A DNA stretch of 14,093 nucleotides from an uncultured Bacteroidota bacterium (GCA_900542475.1 UQNO01000050.1:1-14093), one strand, 5' to 3'. Positions 1 through 6,159 are shown, numbered from the stretch's first letter. Made by a program: numbers and translations. Notes: generated from the sequence alone by a model not told the origin.

Positions 1-480
1 ACATTGACGGCCATCGCGGAGAAGAAACCGATGTCGGTGAGGGAACTGAAATTGCTGTCGAAAATCGGAGCGACGCGATTGCAGCGTTTTGGAGCCGATA
101 TTTTGAATATTGTGCTTGAACATCAAGGATTTAAGAAACAAGATTTTGACGATGAGGAATCTAAAGAGGAACTTGACCTCAACTCATCGGTGCTGCGCAC
201 CAAGGAGCTGATAGAGAAGGGGCTTTCAATTGACGCTGTCGCTGAAAAACGAAGCATGGCGCACTCGACGATAGTGCAGCATGTGGCGGAACTCGTCTTG
301 AAAGGCTATGCAGACGCAAAGGATTTCATGACAGAAGAACATTATGAAAACATAGTTGAATACTTCACGGAGACGCAGGATTCGTCGCTGGGAGCGGCGA
401 AAGATGTGCTTGGAGAAGAGTATTCCTGGGGGGAATTGAGGATTGTGCTTAACGAGATAAAAAGGGAGATTAGTCGTTAG
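1..480 (+). CDS. C-terminal part of an HRDC/HTH helicase (RecQ family or PIF1-like), 5' end outside window
   Basis: The frame is open from base 1 and ends at TAG 478-480, so this is the tail of a larger gene; the TTG at position 4 is not a start. The first ~40 residues form an HRDC domain (AIAEKKPMSVREL, then KIGATRLQRFGADIL), the helical nucleic-acid-binding module at the C-terminus of RecQ-type helicases. After an acidic linker (DDEESKEELD) comes a helix-turn-helix of the type found at the end of Bacteroidota RecQ and PIF1-like helicases (RTKELIEKGLSIDAVAEKR, then HSTIVQHVAELV). The product would unwind DNA during repair and recombination. The motor domains are outside the window, so RecQ cannot be separated from the PIF1-like AAA helicases that share this tail. 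It converges on the sirtuin gene with a 4-bp overlap at 477-480. Confidence 0.75.
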   Translation, partial: TLTAIAEKKPMSVRELKLLSKIGATRLQRFGADILNIVLEHQGFKKQDFDDEESKEELDLNSSVLRTKELIEKGLSIDAVAEKRSMAHSTIVQHVAELVLKGYADAKDFMTEEHYENIVEYFTETQDSSLGAAKDVLGEEYSWGELRIVLNEIKREISR

Positions 481-1187
481 TTCAGGTCGTCAATGCCCAA
501 CAATCGTAAAAGTTCTCTCATTCCTTCCGACGCACCTTTTTTGATATGCGTTATCTGTCGTCTTGTGTTGATATTGACATCTTTAGGGTCGATGAGATAG
601 ACATCGGCATCGGCCGGAACGTAATATAACAGGCTCGCGGCTGGATATACATTCATCGATGTTCCGATGATGACGAAAACATCTGCTTTTTCAACATATC
701 TAACGGCTGTCTCGATTTCAGGCACCGGCTCTCCGAACCAAACGATGAACGGTCGTAATTGACTGCCGTCGCCAGCCTTGTCGCCCATTTTTATCTCGAA
801 CTCCTCTGGTTTCAGCTCGCGAATGTAACGAGGGTCGTTAGGATTGTGGCTCGAGCACACTTTTGTCAACTCGCCGTGCAGATGTATGATATGATGGCTG
901 CCGGCTCTTTCGTGAAGATTATCCACGTTTTGTGTTACAACGGTAACGTCGAAATACTTTTCAAGCTCGGCACACAAGAGATGCCCTTGGTTCGGCTTTA
1001 CATCGAGAAGCTGTTTGCGACGCTCGTTGTAAAACCTTATAACCATTTCGGGGGCGGCTTCATATCCCTCTATTGACGCCACCTGCATCACGGGATATTT
1101 GTCCCACAGTCCGCCCGCGTCTCTGAACGTGCTGATGCCGCTTTCGGCGCTGATGCCGGCTCCGGAGAGAACAACTAATTTTTTCAT
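477..1187 (-). CDS. cobB: SIR2-family NAD+-dependent protein deacylase (CobB-like)
   Basis: The 236-residue protein is a typical bacterial sirtuin that removes acyl groups from lysines using NAD+. Visible motifs are the NAD-binding GAGISAESGISTFRD (residues 9-23), TQNVDNLHERAG (85-96) and the catalytic His in HLHGE (H104). Y53 and R56 in FYNERR match the YxxR pair that marks class III sirtuins, which prefer succinyl or malonyl lysine, so desuccinylase activity is likely. The small domain lacks the usual CxxC...CxxC zinc ligands: only C111 is present in the stretch up to LRPFIVWFGE. This resembles what I recall of other Bacteroidota CobB-like proteins. The gene lies 16 bp downstream of pth on the same strand, so co-transcription is likely. 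Its end overlaps the convergent helicase gene by 4 bp. Confidence 0.92.
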   Translation of the reverse strand: MKKLVVLSGAGISAESGISTFRDAGGLWDKYPVMQVASIEGYEAAPEMVIRFYNERRKQLLDVKPNQGHLLCAELEKYFDVTVVTQNVDNLHERAGSHHIIHLHGELTKVCSSHNPNDPRYIRELKPEEFEIKMGDKAGDGSQLRPFIVWFGEPVPEIETAVRYVEKADVFVIIGTSMNVYPAASLLYYVPADADVYLIDPKDVNINTRRQITHIKKGASEGMRELLRLLGIDDLN

Positions 1188-1203
1188 ATCGGCTGTGTTT
1201 TTA

Positions 1204-1767
1204 TTATTTGTTGTTAAACAGATTCATTGTCATGTCTGGGCCGATAGCCACAAAACTCTTGACAAATTCGACGGCTACATCTAACCTTGGCTGAATCTCG
1301 TCGATTTCGGATTGTTTCCATTTCCCGATGACGAAATCTATCTGCTTTCCTTTGGCGAAGTCGTTGCCGATGCCGAAACGCAGGCGACAGAACTCGTTGC
1401 TGCCGAGTGACGCGACGATGTCTTTAAGTCCGTTGTGGCCGCCGTCGCTGCCTTTCTTGCGCATTCTGAGCGTGCCTACAGGTAAAGCGAGGTCGTCGCA
1501 TACAACGAGTATGTTCTCTAACGGTATTTTTTCTTGTGTCGCCCAGTATTTCACGGCTCTTCCAGAGAGATTCATATATGTCGTGGGTTTTATCACAATC
1601 ATCTGGCGACCTTTGTACCTCATCTCCGACACCATGGCTAAACGATTGGTTGTGAAAGTGTTGCCGAGGTCTTTTGCTATATGGTCGGCGACCATGAAAC
1701 CGATGTTATGCCGTGTGTTGGCGTACTCGGCTCCGATATTTCCAAGACATGCGATTAAGTATTTCAT
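1204..1767 (-). CDS. pth: Peptidyl-tRNA hydrolase
   Basis: The 187-residue enzyme hydrolyses peptidyl-tRNAs released from stalled ribosomes and recycles the tRNA. Catalytic-site residues sit where expected: N10 in LGNIG, H20 in NTRHNIGF, the Asn in TYMNLSG, the Asp pair in VVCDDLALP and the Asn in SDGGHNGL. Length is normal for the family. I chose the ATG at 1767-1765 (MKYLIACLGN). The frame stays open for 15 more codons to 1812, but that extension (MEKPSIW...) runs through the rplY terminator hairpin and has no family similarity. LGNIG in place of the more common LGNPG is, as I recall, usual in Bacteroidota. The gene lies between rplY and the sirtuin gene, so it is expressed by read-through from rplY or from an unrecognised promoter. 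Confidence 0.95.
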   Translation of the reverse strand: MKYLIACLGNIGAEYANTRHNIGFMVADHIAKDLGNTFTTNRLAMVSEMRYKGRQMIVIKPTTYMNLSGRAVKYWATQEKIPLENILVVCDDLALPVGTLRMRKKGSDGGHNGLKDIVASLGSNEFCRLRFGIGNDFAKGKQIDFVIGKWKQSEIDEIQPRLDVAVEFVKSFVAIGPDMTMNLFNNK

Positions 1768-1773
1768 GTTGCA

Positions 1774-1808
1774 AAAATAAAAAAAAAGCCTCCATATCGA
1801 AGGCTTTT
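1774..1808 (-). terminator. Intrinsic terminator between rplY and pth
   Basis: Read on the minus strand, AAAAGCCT and AGGCTTTT (1808-1801 and 1791-1784) form an 8-bp stem around a 9-base loop. A T-rich tract follows (TTTTTTTTTATTTTT, overlapping the end of the stem). It begins 26 bases after the rplY stop. It would separate rplY from pth, at least in part. Confidence 0.75.
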
Positions 1809-1833
1809 CCATATAATTTTCTTAAAAATCGCA

Positions 1834-2439
1834 TTATTTTGCTTCTGCCGCGGCTGCGTCCGCTGCTTCTTCAGTCTCTTCTTCCGCTGTAGCGTTGCGT
1901 GGAGCCTTGACATCAACCACGATGGTGTTTTCCGCTACGAGGACTGTCGTGTTTTCGAGGCTGAGGTCTTTAACCTTGATTGACTGGTTCATCTGAAGCT
2001 GTGACACGTTGACGACGACGTTGTCAGGAAGGTCGTTGACATAGCCGCGTACTTTGAGTTTAGGAAGGTTAATGATAAGACGACCACCGCGCATAACGCC
2101 CGGGCTTGTGCCTGTTGTGCGTATTGGAAGCATGACCGTGATAGGGTTGTCTTCGTTGACATCGAGGAAGTCGGCGTGAAGAACCTCGTCGGTAACTGGG
2201 TGATACTGAATGTCTTGGAGAATGGTGTGATAAACCTTGCCGTTGATTTCAAAATCGATAATCAAGGTTTCAGGTGTGTAAAGAATCTTCTTGAAACTTT
2301 TTGCCTCTGTTGCAAACTTCACCTGTTCGATTTTGTTACCGTAAATCACGCATGGTACGAGACCTTTTGCGCGCAATGCCTTAGCATCTTTTTTCCCTAC
2401 GTTCTCGCGGAGAGAACCGCTCAATGATACTGAATTCAT
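1834..2439 (-). CDS. rplY: 50S ribosomal protein L25 / general stress protein Ctc
   Basis: The 201-residue protein is the long (Ctc/TL5-type) form of L25, which binds 5S rRNA in the large ribosomal subunit. The N-terminal domain is recognisable from residue 1 (MNSVSLSGSLRENVGKKDAK, then LVPCVIYG) to about residue 95. A second beta-rich domain follows (VMLPIRTTGTSPGVMRGG). The last ~20 residues are a low-complexity Glu/Ala tail (EEETEEAADAAAAEAK) like that of Bacteroidota homologues. The ATG at 2439 begins directly with the conserved domain. It lies 79 bp downstream of prs on the same strand, an arrangement (prs next to rplY and pth) also common elsewhere in bacteria. A terminator follows the gene. 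Confidence 0.95.
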   Translation of the reverse strand: MNSVSLSGSLRENVGKKDAKALRAKGLVPCVIYGNKIEQVKFATEAKSFKKILYTPETLIIDFEINGKVYHTILQDIQYHPVTDEVLHADFLDVNEDNPITVMLPIRTTGTSPGVMRGGRLIINLPKLKVRGYVNDLPDNVVVNVSQLQMNQSIKVKDLSLENTTVLVAENTIVVDVKAPRNATAEEETEEAADAAAAEAK

Positions 2440-2474
2440 TTTGTTAATTTTTAATTGTTAATGTTTGCTATATT

Positions 2475-2496
2475 AAGACGCGATGAATCGCATCTT
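2475..2496 (-). terminator. Possible weak terminator or processing hairpin between prs and rplY
   Basis: On the minus strand AAGATGCGA and TCGCGTCTT form a 9-bp stem (with one G-T pair) around a TTCA loop. The sequence after it is only AT-rich (AATATAG), not a clean T tract. It may attenuate read-through from prs or simply be an intergenic hairpin. No good TAnnTTTG promoter was seen for rplY in this gap. Confidence 0.35.
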
Positions 2497-2518
2497 CGCT
2501 TTTCTTTGTCTTATGATA

Positions 2519-3460
2519 CTACTTTTTATTGAAAAACTCGCTTAACGACTCGTAGTTTTCCACTTTTTTGATGACTTCGGCAAGAAGTTCGGCTGTTGAT
2601 AGCACGTGAATCTTCTTGCTTGGGTTCGGCACTAACGGGATGGTGTCGGTCACGACCACTTCGTCGAATACCGAGTTGTCGATTTTTTCCATCGCCGAGC
2701 CGGAGAAGATGGCGTGTGTCGCGAAGGCGCGGACGCTGCGTGCGCCGTTGTCTTTCAGCAGCTGACCCGCTCTGGTGATAGTGCCTGCGGTGTCGATGAT
2801 GTCGTCAATGAGAATGACATCGCGGTCTTGCACGTCGCCGATGAGAATCATCTTTTCGATTTCATTCGGTTTAGAGCGTTGTTTATGACAGATGCAGAAC
2901 ACTGTGTCGAGCATCTTGGCGTACGACGAGGCGCGACGTGTGCCGCCGGCGTCAGGCGACGCCATGATGGGGTCTTTCAGGTTCAGACTGTTGATATAAG
3001 GCACGAAAATCTTCGATGCGTAGAGGTTGTCGACCGGAATGTCGAAGAAGCCTTGAATCTGGTCTGCGTGAATATCCATTGTGATGACACGTGTCGCACC
3101 TGCGACCTGAAGCAGATTGGCGACGAGTTTGGCCGCGATGCTGATGCGCGGACGGTCTTTTCTGTCCTGACGGGCAAATCCGAAGTAAGGAATGACAGCG
3201 ATAATGCGACGTGCCGAAGCGCGTTTGGCGGCATCGACCATCATGAGAAGCTCCATGAGGTTTTCTGTCGGCGGGAATGTTGACTGAATCAAAAATACGT
3301 CTTTTCCACGTAAATTTTCCTCGAAACCTGGCTGAAACTCTCCGTCGGAGAACACTGTCACGTTACATGTTCCGAGAGGACTGCCATAATATTCGGCTAT
3401 TTTATCCGCCAAATATCTCGTGGCTCTGCCTGAAAAGATTGATACAACGGGCTCTTGCAT
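2519..3460 (-). CDS. prs: Ribose-phosphate pyrophosphokinase (PRPP synthetase)
   Basis: The 313-residue cytosolic enzyme makes PRPP from ribose 5-phosphate and ATP for nucleotide, histidine and tryptophan synthesis. Seen in order are the N-terminal VSIFSGRATRYLADKIAEYY, the oligomer and ATP-site region FSDGEFQPGFEENLRG, the conserved IPYFGFARQDRKDRPR, the divalent-metal/nucleotide stretch VITMDIHADQIQGFFDIP, and the PRPP-binding loop VILIDDIIDTAGTITRAG. Length is that of class I PRPP synthetases. The flexible catalytic region reads CHKQRSKPNEIE, which resembles other Bacteroidota sequences as I recall them. It is transcribed divergently from tRNA-Leu, with a putative promoter about 33 bp upstream, and is followed on the same strand by rplY. 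Confidence 0.96.
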   Translation of the reverse strand: MQEPVVSIFSGRATRYLADKIAEYYGSPLGTCNVTVFSDGEFQPGFEENLRGKDVFLIQSTFPPTENLMELLMMVDAAKRASARRIIAVIPYFGFARQDRKDRPRISIAAKLVANLLQVAGATRVITMDIHADQIQGFFDIPVDNLYASKIFVPYINSLNLKDPIMASPDAGGTRRASSYAKMLDTVFCICHKQRSKPNEIEKMILIGDVQDRDVILIDDIIDTAGTITRAGQLLKDNGARSVRAFATHAIFSGSAMEKIDNSVFDEVVVTDTIPLVPNPSKKIHVLSTAELLAEVIKKVENYESLSEFFNKK

Positions 3461-3492
3461 AATTCAATTTTTTTTGCTAGATTTTCCGAGTG

Positions 3493-3525
3493 CAAAAATA
3501 TAAAAAAAAATGTTGCGTGTAACAA
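3493..3525 (-). promoter_or_regulatory. Putative prs promoter (Bacteroidota type)
   Basis: The minus strand carries TATTTTTG (3500-3493), an exact TAnnTTTG -7 element. A TTG lies at 3525-3523, giving a spacer of 22, slightly longer than the usual 19-21. It sits 33-40 bp upstream of the prs ATG and back to back with the tRNA-Leu promoter. The -7 match is convincing; the -33 assignment is weak. Confidence 0.45.
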
Positions 3526-3542
3526 AAAATGTATTAATTTTG
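3513..3542 (+). promoter_or_regulatory. Putative tRNA-Leu promoter (Bacteroidota type)
   Basis: TTG at 3513-3515 and TAATTTTG at 3535-3542 (exact TAnnTTTG) are separated by 19 bp, the preferred spacing for the Bacteroidota primary sigma factor. The -7 element ends 29 bp before the mature 5' end of the tRNA, a reasonable leader for a lone tRNA gene. Confidence 0.7.
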
Positions 3543-3571
3543 CAGCCGAAAAAGTTCATTGAAAAATTTGA

Positions 3572-3655
3572 GCCTAGGTGGCGGAATTGGTAGACGCGTC
3601 GGTCTCAAAAACCGATGAGGTAACACTCGTGCCGGTTCGATCCCGGCCCTGGGTA
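3572..3655 (+). tRNA. tRNA-Leu(CAA)
   Basis: This is an 84-nt class II tRNA. The acceptor stem is GCCTAGG/CCTGGGT with G-U wobbles, followed by discriminator A3655. The D-arm region is GGCGGAATTGGTAGACGC. The anticodon stem TCGGT/ACCGA encloses the loop CTCAAAA with anticodon CAA at 3606-3608, which decodes UUG. A long variable arm (GAG/CTC) is typical of tRNA-Leu. The T arm GCCGG-TTCGATC-CCGGC is perfect. The 3' CCA is not encoded; CGG follows, so CCA is added after transcription. The gene is alone on this strand, has its own promoter and terminator, and borders the decayed mobile island. Confidence 0.97.
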
Positions 3656-3670
3656 CGGATTTAGAAAGAT

Positions 3671-3710
3671 AATCCTCTGGAAACCATTGGTTTCCAGAGG
3701 ATTTTTCTTT
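3671..3710 (+). terminator. Intrinsic terminator of tRNA-Leu
   Basis: AATCCTCTGGAAACC (3671-3685) and its exact complement (3689-3703) form a 15-bp stem with an ATT loop, followed by a T-rich run (ATTTTTCTTT). It begins 16 nt after the tRNA. The recognisable island sequence begins only a few bases after its T tract. Confidence 0.88.
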
Positions 3711-3715
3711 GTCGG

Positions 3716-3931
3716 GTCGCCAAAAGTCAATCGCAAGACTGGCGCGATTGGGAGAAGCACCTCAATAATGGCCCTCGGCGCTCTTTGGCAAAAGAGCGTG
3801 CCCCAAGTGGCTTGCGTTGTATAATGCTGTGGAGTTTCTCGCATGTAGGCGATTCCTTTCCAAGAAAAGTCCTCAACGGTACCAACTTTACCGCTGAAAC
3901 CGCCTAATATACCTTGTTTTATTGTTCCCAT
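3716..3931 (-). pseudogene. Truncated DUF6266-family gene (N-terminal remnant)
   Basis: From ATG 3931-3929 the frame reads MGTIKQGILGGFSGKVGT, then SWKGIAYMRETPQ, a close fit to the start of the Bacteroidota DUF6266 family (pattern MGxIKQGxxGGFSGKVGxVxGxxWKGxxYMR). Similarity continues patchily through QRAPRAIIEVLLPIAPVLRLTF to about residue 70. It then stops where the frame runs into the tRNA-Leu terminator, and the open frame beyond (GDPTKKNPLETNGFQ...) is simply the terminator read backwards. Family members are usually around 200 residues, so most of the gene is missing. The function of DUF6266 is unknown. I infer that an element or its deletion scar ended at about 3711-3720, leaving this 5' fragment. 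The family name is from memory. Confidence 0.6.
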
Positions 3932-3976
3932 ACCTTTGTTATTGTTTTTGGGGTTAGAAAATATTGTTTGTTATTC

Positions 3977-4009
3977 GGACTTGGTGCGGAGTTGGTGTGG
4001 ACTTGGTGT
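3977..4009. repeat. Three tandem copies of an 11-bp repeat
   Basis: GGACTTGGTGC (3977-3987), GGAGTTGGTGT (3988-3998) and GGACTTGGTGT (3999-4009) lie head to tail, with consensus GGASTTGGTGY. They sit 46 bp upstream of the DUF6266 remnant start and on the far side of the fic promoter. No function is evident. Possibilities are a replication-slippage product or former regulator sites. Confidence 0.75.
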
Positions 4010-4129
4010 TGCCATGACCCCTTCCGTTTGCCAAGTTGGGCGCAAGATATATATATAATAAAGATAATGAGAGGAATTCGGTTGGAAATGCCTTTTGTTG
4101 CCTAACATTTCCTATATATTTTTGTTATT

Positions 4130-4159
4130 TTATTCCTAAAATTGTAAAAATAGGAATAA
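4130..4159. promoter_or_regulatory. Perfect 9-bp inverted repeat, probable operator of the fic gene
   Basis: TTATTCCTA (4130-4138) and TAGGAATAA (4151-4159) are perfect inverted arms 12 bp apart, about 21 bp between arm centres, or two helical turns. They straddle the -33 element and lie in the spacer of the fic promoter, where a bound protein would block RNA polymerase. A diverged copy of the right arm (CAGGAACAA, 4192-4200) ends one base before the fic ATG, in the same helical phase (41 bp away). The Fic protein's own N-terminal HTH is the obvious candidate ligand; that is inference. Confidence 0.6.
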
Positions 4160-4173
4160 TATGTGTATATTTG
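4142..4173 (+). promoter_or_regulatory. Putative fic promoter (Bacteroidota type)
   Basis: TTG at 4142-4144 and TATATTTG at 4166-4173 (exact TAnnTTTG) have a 21-bp spacer. The -7 element ends 28 bp before the ATG at 4202. The right arm of the inverted repeat lies wholly inside the spacer. Confidence 0.65.
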
Positions 4174-4201
4174 CAGCGTAAAAAATAAAAACAGGAACAA
4201 T

Positions 4202-5125
4202 ATGACATACATGAAGGTTTCAGAAGCAGCTGAAAAATGGGGCATCACCGCAAGGAGGGTGAGAGTGTTGTGCGAGCAAGGTCGCATTGCAGGTGTTGAA
4301 AGGAAAGGTAATCTGTATATGATTCCAGAGGATGCAGAACGCCCAATAGATGCGAGGACATACGGCAAAAATGGTGTCAAGAAGAAATACACTCCATTGC
4401 TTGAACAGGTTGACACGCTTAAGAAATCGTTGGATGGATGTCGCCCATTGACTCCGGCAGAAGTTGAAGCGATAAAGGAGGTTTTCCTTGTAGAGCATAC
4501 CTATAACAGCAATGCAATCGAGGGCAATACTCTTACTTTGCAGGAAACGGCACTTGTGCTTCAAGGAATAACCATCGACCAGAAACCTCTGAAAGACCAT
4601 CTGGAGGCAGTCGGTTATAAAGAGGCGTTCCAATTTATGGAAGAGCTTGCGAAGCAAAACAAGCCTTTGTCGGAATATGACATCAAGAGCATCCACAACT
4701 TAGTGTTGGCTGACCGTCCCGAGGATAGGGGTGTGTTCCGTAGAATCAATATTAGGATAGCGGGTTCTTTGACAAATCCAGTGGAGCCGTATTTGATAGA
4801 GCCGAAGATTGAGGAGTTGTTGAAGAATTATCAAAAGTGGAGTAAAACAATGCACGTCGTGGAATGTGTCGCCAATTTCCATCTTCAGTTCGAGAGCATA
4901 CATCCATTCATCGACGGCAATGGTCGTACAGGAAGACTTTTGATGAATCTGCAGTTAATACAAGCTGGTTTACCTGCTATCAACATCAAGTTTGCAGATA
5001 GAAGAAAGTATTACGATGCTTTTGACGAGTATGCAAAGAGCGGTTCATCTGAAGCTATGACTGTTTTGGTTGGTGAAGCTGTTGTGGCGAGGTTAAGAGA
5101 GATGCTTGGCACCATCAAGGTGTAG
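4202..5125 (+). CDS. Fic-domain protein (AMPylase type) with N-terminal DNA-binding domain
   Basis: The 307-residue protein carries a complete Fic active site, HPFIDGNGRTGR (residues 234-245; catalytic H234), expected to transfer AMP from ATP to a protein hydroxyl. An inhibitory motif, (S/T)xxxE(G/N), appears earlier as SNAIEG (103-108). This makes it a class II Fic protein held in check by its own N-terminal helix. Residues 1-50 (MTYMKVSEAAEKWGITARRV, then LCEQGRIAGV and LYMIPEDAERP) form an excisionase/MerR-like HTH, suggesting DNA binding and autoregulation through the inverted repeat upstream. I chose ATG 4202 because the HTH begins there; the frame extends up to 4163 but those codons overlap the promoter. 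Every active-site motif is intact although the surrounding island is decayed. The target protein cannot be inferred, and no separate antitoxin gene was seen. Confidence 0.9.
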   Translation: MTYMKVSEAAEKWGITARRVRVLCEQGRIAGVERKGNLYMIPEDAERPIDARTYGKNGVKKKYTPLLEQVDTLKKSLDGCRPLTPAEVEAIKEVFLVEHTYNSNAIEGNTLTLQETALVLQGITIDQKPLKDHLEAVGYKEAFQFMEELAKQNKPLSEYDIKSIHNLVLADRPEDRGVFRRINIRIAGSLTNPVEPYLIEPKIEELLKNYQKWSKTMHVVECVANFHLQFESIHPFIDGNGRTGRLLMNLQLIQAGLPAINIKFADRRKYYDAFDEYAKSGSSEAMTVLVGEAVVARLREMLGTIKV

Positions 5126-5413
5126 CGACAGCTTTTGCCCGGGGGCAGTAACTATCAATAGAAGCCGAGAACCAGAAAAAAGACGCATTGTGCTGCCCGG
5201 ACGCTATACTCATGCTGCGTCATTTAATGATGACGAAAACACTATGCTTTGCAGCAGCCCAAATAAAGGGGCGCGCGATTACATAATGTTTTTACGATAA
5301 CCAACATAGCGGGAAAGTTGCATTTAAGTTTTACGAAAGCATAAGGCGAGTGTGCGCGCCGCGCGCTGAAGGGGGGCGCAGTTCGCGGAAGAGACCAAGG
5401 CTAATAAAATATG
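5126..5413. other. Non-coding or fully decayed stretch with local hairpins
   Basis: No convincing gene is seen between fic and the small ORF. The short open frames here have no recognisable domains. Several small inverted repeats are visible: GGGCAG (5143-5148) with CTGCCC (5193-5198), CGTCAT...ATGACG near 5218-5235, and a GC-rich patch (GCGCGCCGCGCGC, about 5353-5365) followed by a G run. The GC-rich patch stands out from the AT-rich surroundings. It may be scrambled phage DNA or an unrecognised structured RNA. Nothing specific can be supported. Confidence 0.4.
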
Positions 5414-5632
5414 CTAACACTTAACTTGGGCAACATCAATTATATTGGAGTTGCCTCGATTCCTGAAAAGCTTTCTCAATCTTTTACGTTCTTTTTTTTC
5501 GGACTCCCGTTCCTTGGCTATTCGCTTGGCTTTTTTATTAAGTTCTTGGAACTTTGCCATGCGTTCGGCCTTGTTTTTAAACCGGTAGGTCCTAAAGCCA
5601 CTAACAGCCGCATAAAACAAAAACACGGCCAT
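5414..5632 (-). CDS. Possible small membrane-anchored, highly charged protein
   Basis: From ATG 5632-5630 the product is 72 residues. A hydrophobic start (MAVFLFYAAVSGF) is followed by a strongly basic, helical stretch (KNKAERMAKFQELNKKAKRI, then KERESEKKERKRLRKLF) that could form a coiled coil. A TTG at 5650 would lengthen the hydrophobic segment to a full membrane span (MLLCCVMAVFLFYAAV). An upstream sequence fits a Bacteroidota promoter on the same strand. I do not recognise the family. The gene runs opposite to the tape-measure remnant and lies inside the decayed island, so it could be a cargo gene, a phage gene or a chance ORF. Confidence 0.4.
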   Translation of the reverse strand: MAVFLFYAAVSGFRTYRFKNKAERMAKFQELNKKAKRIAKERESEKKERKRLRKLFRNRGNSNIIDVAQVKC

Positions 5633-5678
5633 GACGCAACACAAAAGCAATATGACAATAACTGTAAGACTCGCGATG

Positions 5679-5709
5679 CAAAGATAATATGTTTTTCAAA
5701 AACAAGCAA
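5679..5709 (-). promoter_or_regulatory. Putative promoter for the small minus-strand ORF
   Basis: On the minus strand TATCTTTG (5686-5679) is an exact TAnnTTTG, with TTG at 5709-5707 in a T-rich run and a 20-bp spacer. Transcription would start around 5670, about 20 nt before the TTG codon at 5650 and about 40 before the ATG at 5632. It abuts the start of the tape-measure remnant on the other strand. Confidence 0.5.
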
Positions 5710-5712
5710 AAA

Positions 5713-6159
5713 ATGGCGGACAATAAAATTAATTTTATCATCAATTTCAATGCCTATAAAGGTGTGGCTGAAGTTGGCAAGGCAATGAAAAAGCTTAATG
5801 TCACAATGCGGCAAACACTTACTTTTTTTTGACCGGATGAATGAGATTCCCTTCAAGTTCAACAACATTTCACAGTCCATCAAAGGCATGTCCGACAATA
5901 AACGAAGTGCCATTGAACCGGGTGTGAAACTCGATGCGTCCCTGCGTGATTTGTTTGCCATCGCCGGTGTTACAGGCGATAAGTTGAAAGAAATAAAAGG
6001 ATATGCGCGGAGTGCCGCAAAAACTTTTGTGTCGATGCGGTTTCTTCTGCGGAAAGCCACAAACTTATACTGTCGCAATTAAGTCCTGAATTGGGAAAAT
6101 ACCCGGAAGCCCTTCGTCCCATGGGTGACAATATCGCCATTTTGCTGAATTTAAGGTAA
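5713..6159 (+). pseudogene. Phage tail tape-measure protein remnant (frameshifted, truncated)
   Basis: Three frame segments join into one N-terminal tape-measure sequence of ~149 residues. The first, from ATG 5713 (MADNKINFIINFNAYKGVAE), runs to a run of eight Ts (5823-5830), where one extra T shifts the frame. The second reads DRMNEIPFKFNN, then SAIEPGVKLDASLRDLFAIA, GVTGDKLKEIKGYARSAAKTF. Near 6029 one base is missing, and the third reads VDAVSSAESHKLILSQLSPE, then LGKYPEALRPMGDNIAILLN to a stop at 6157-6159. The AGVTGxKLxEIxxYAR, AAKTFGVDA and LLLSQLSPEL blocks are typical of the PhageMin_Tail/TP901 family, whose members are many hundreds of residues long, so the bulk is lost. In intact phages this protein sets tail length. 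The gene is dead and marks the island as prophage-derived. Confidence 0.78.

Noticed and set aside
1768..1812. Upstream extension of pth (15 codons)
   Set aside because: It is the rplY terminator read as protein; the conserved Pth start is MKYLIACLGN.
3977..4009. CRISPR array
   Set aside because: The three 11-bp units have no spacers and are far too short.
5126..5200. Intrinsic terminator after fic from the TGCCCGGGGGCA palindrome (5136-5147)
   Set aside because: The stem is only 4-5 bp and no T tract follows.
5798..6082. Apparent 94-residue gene on the plus strand
   Set aside because: It is the middle frame of the frameshifted tape-measure remnant; its first residues are out-of-frame sequence.
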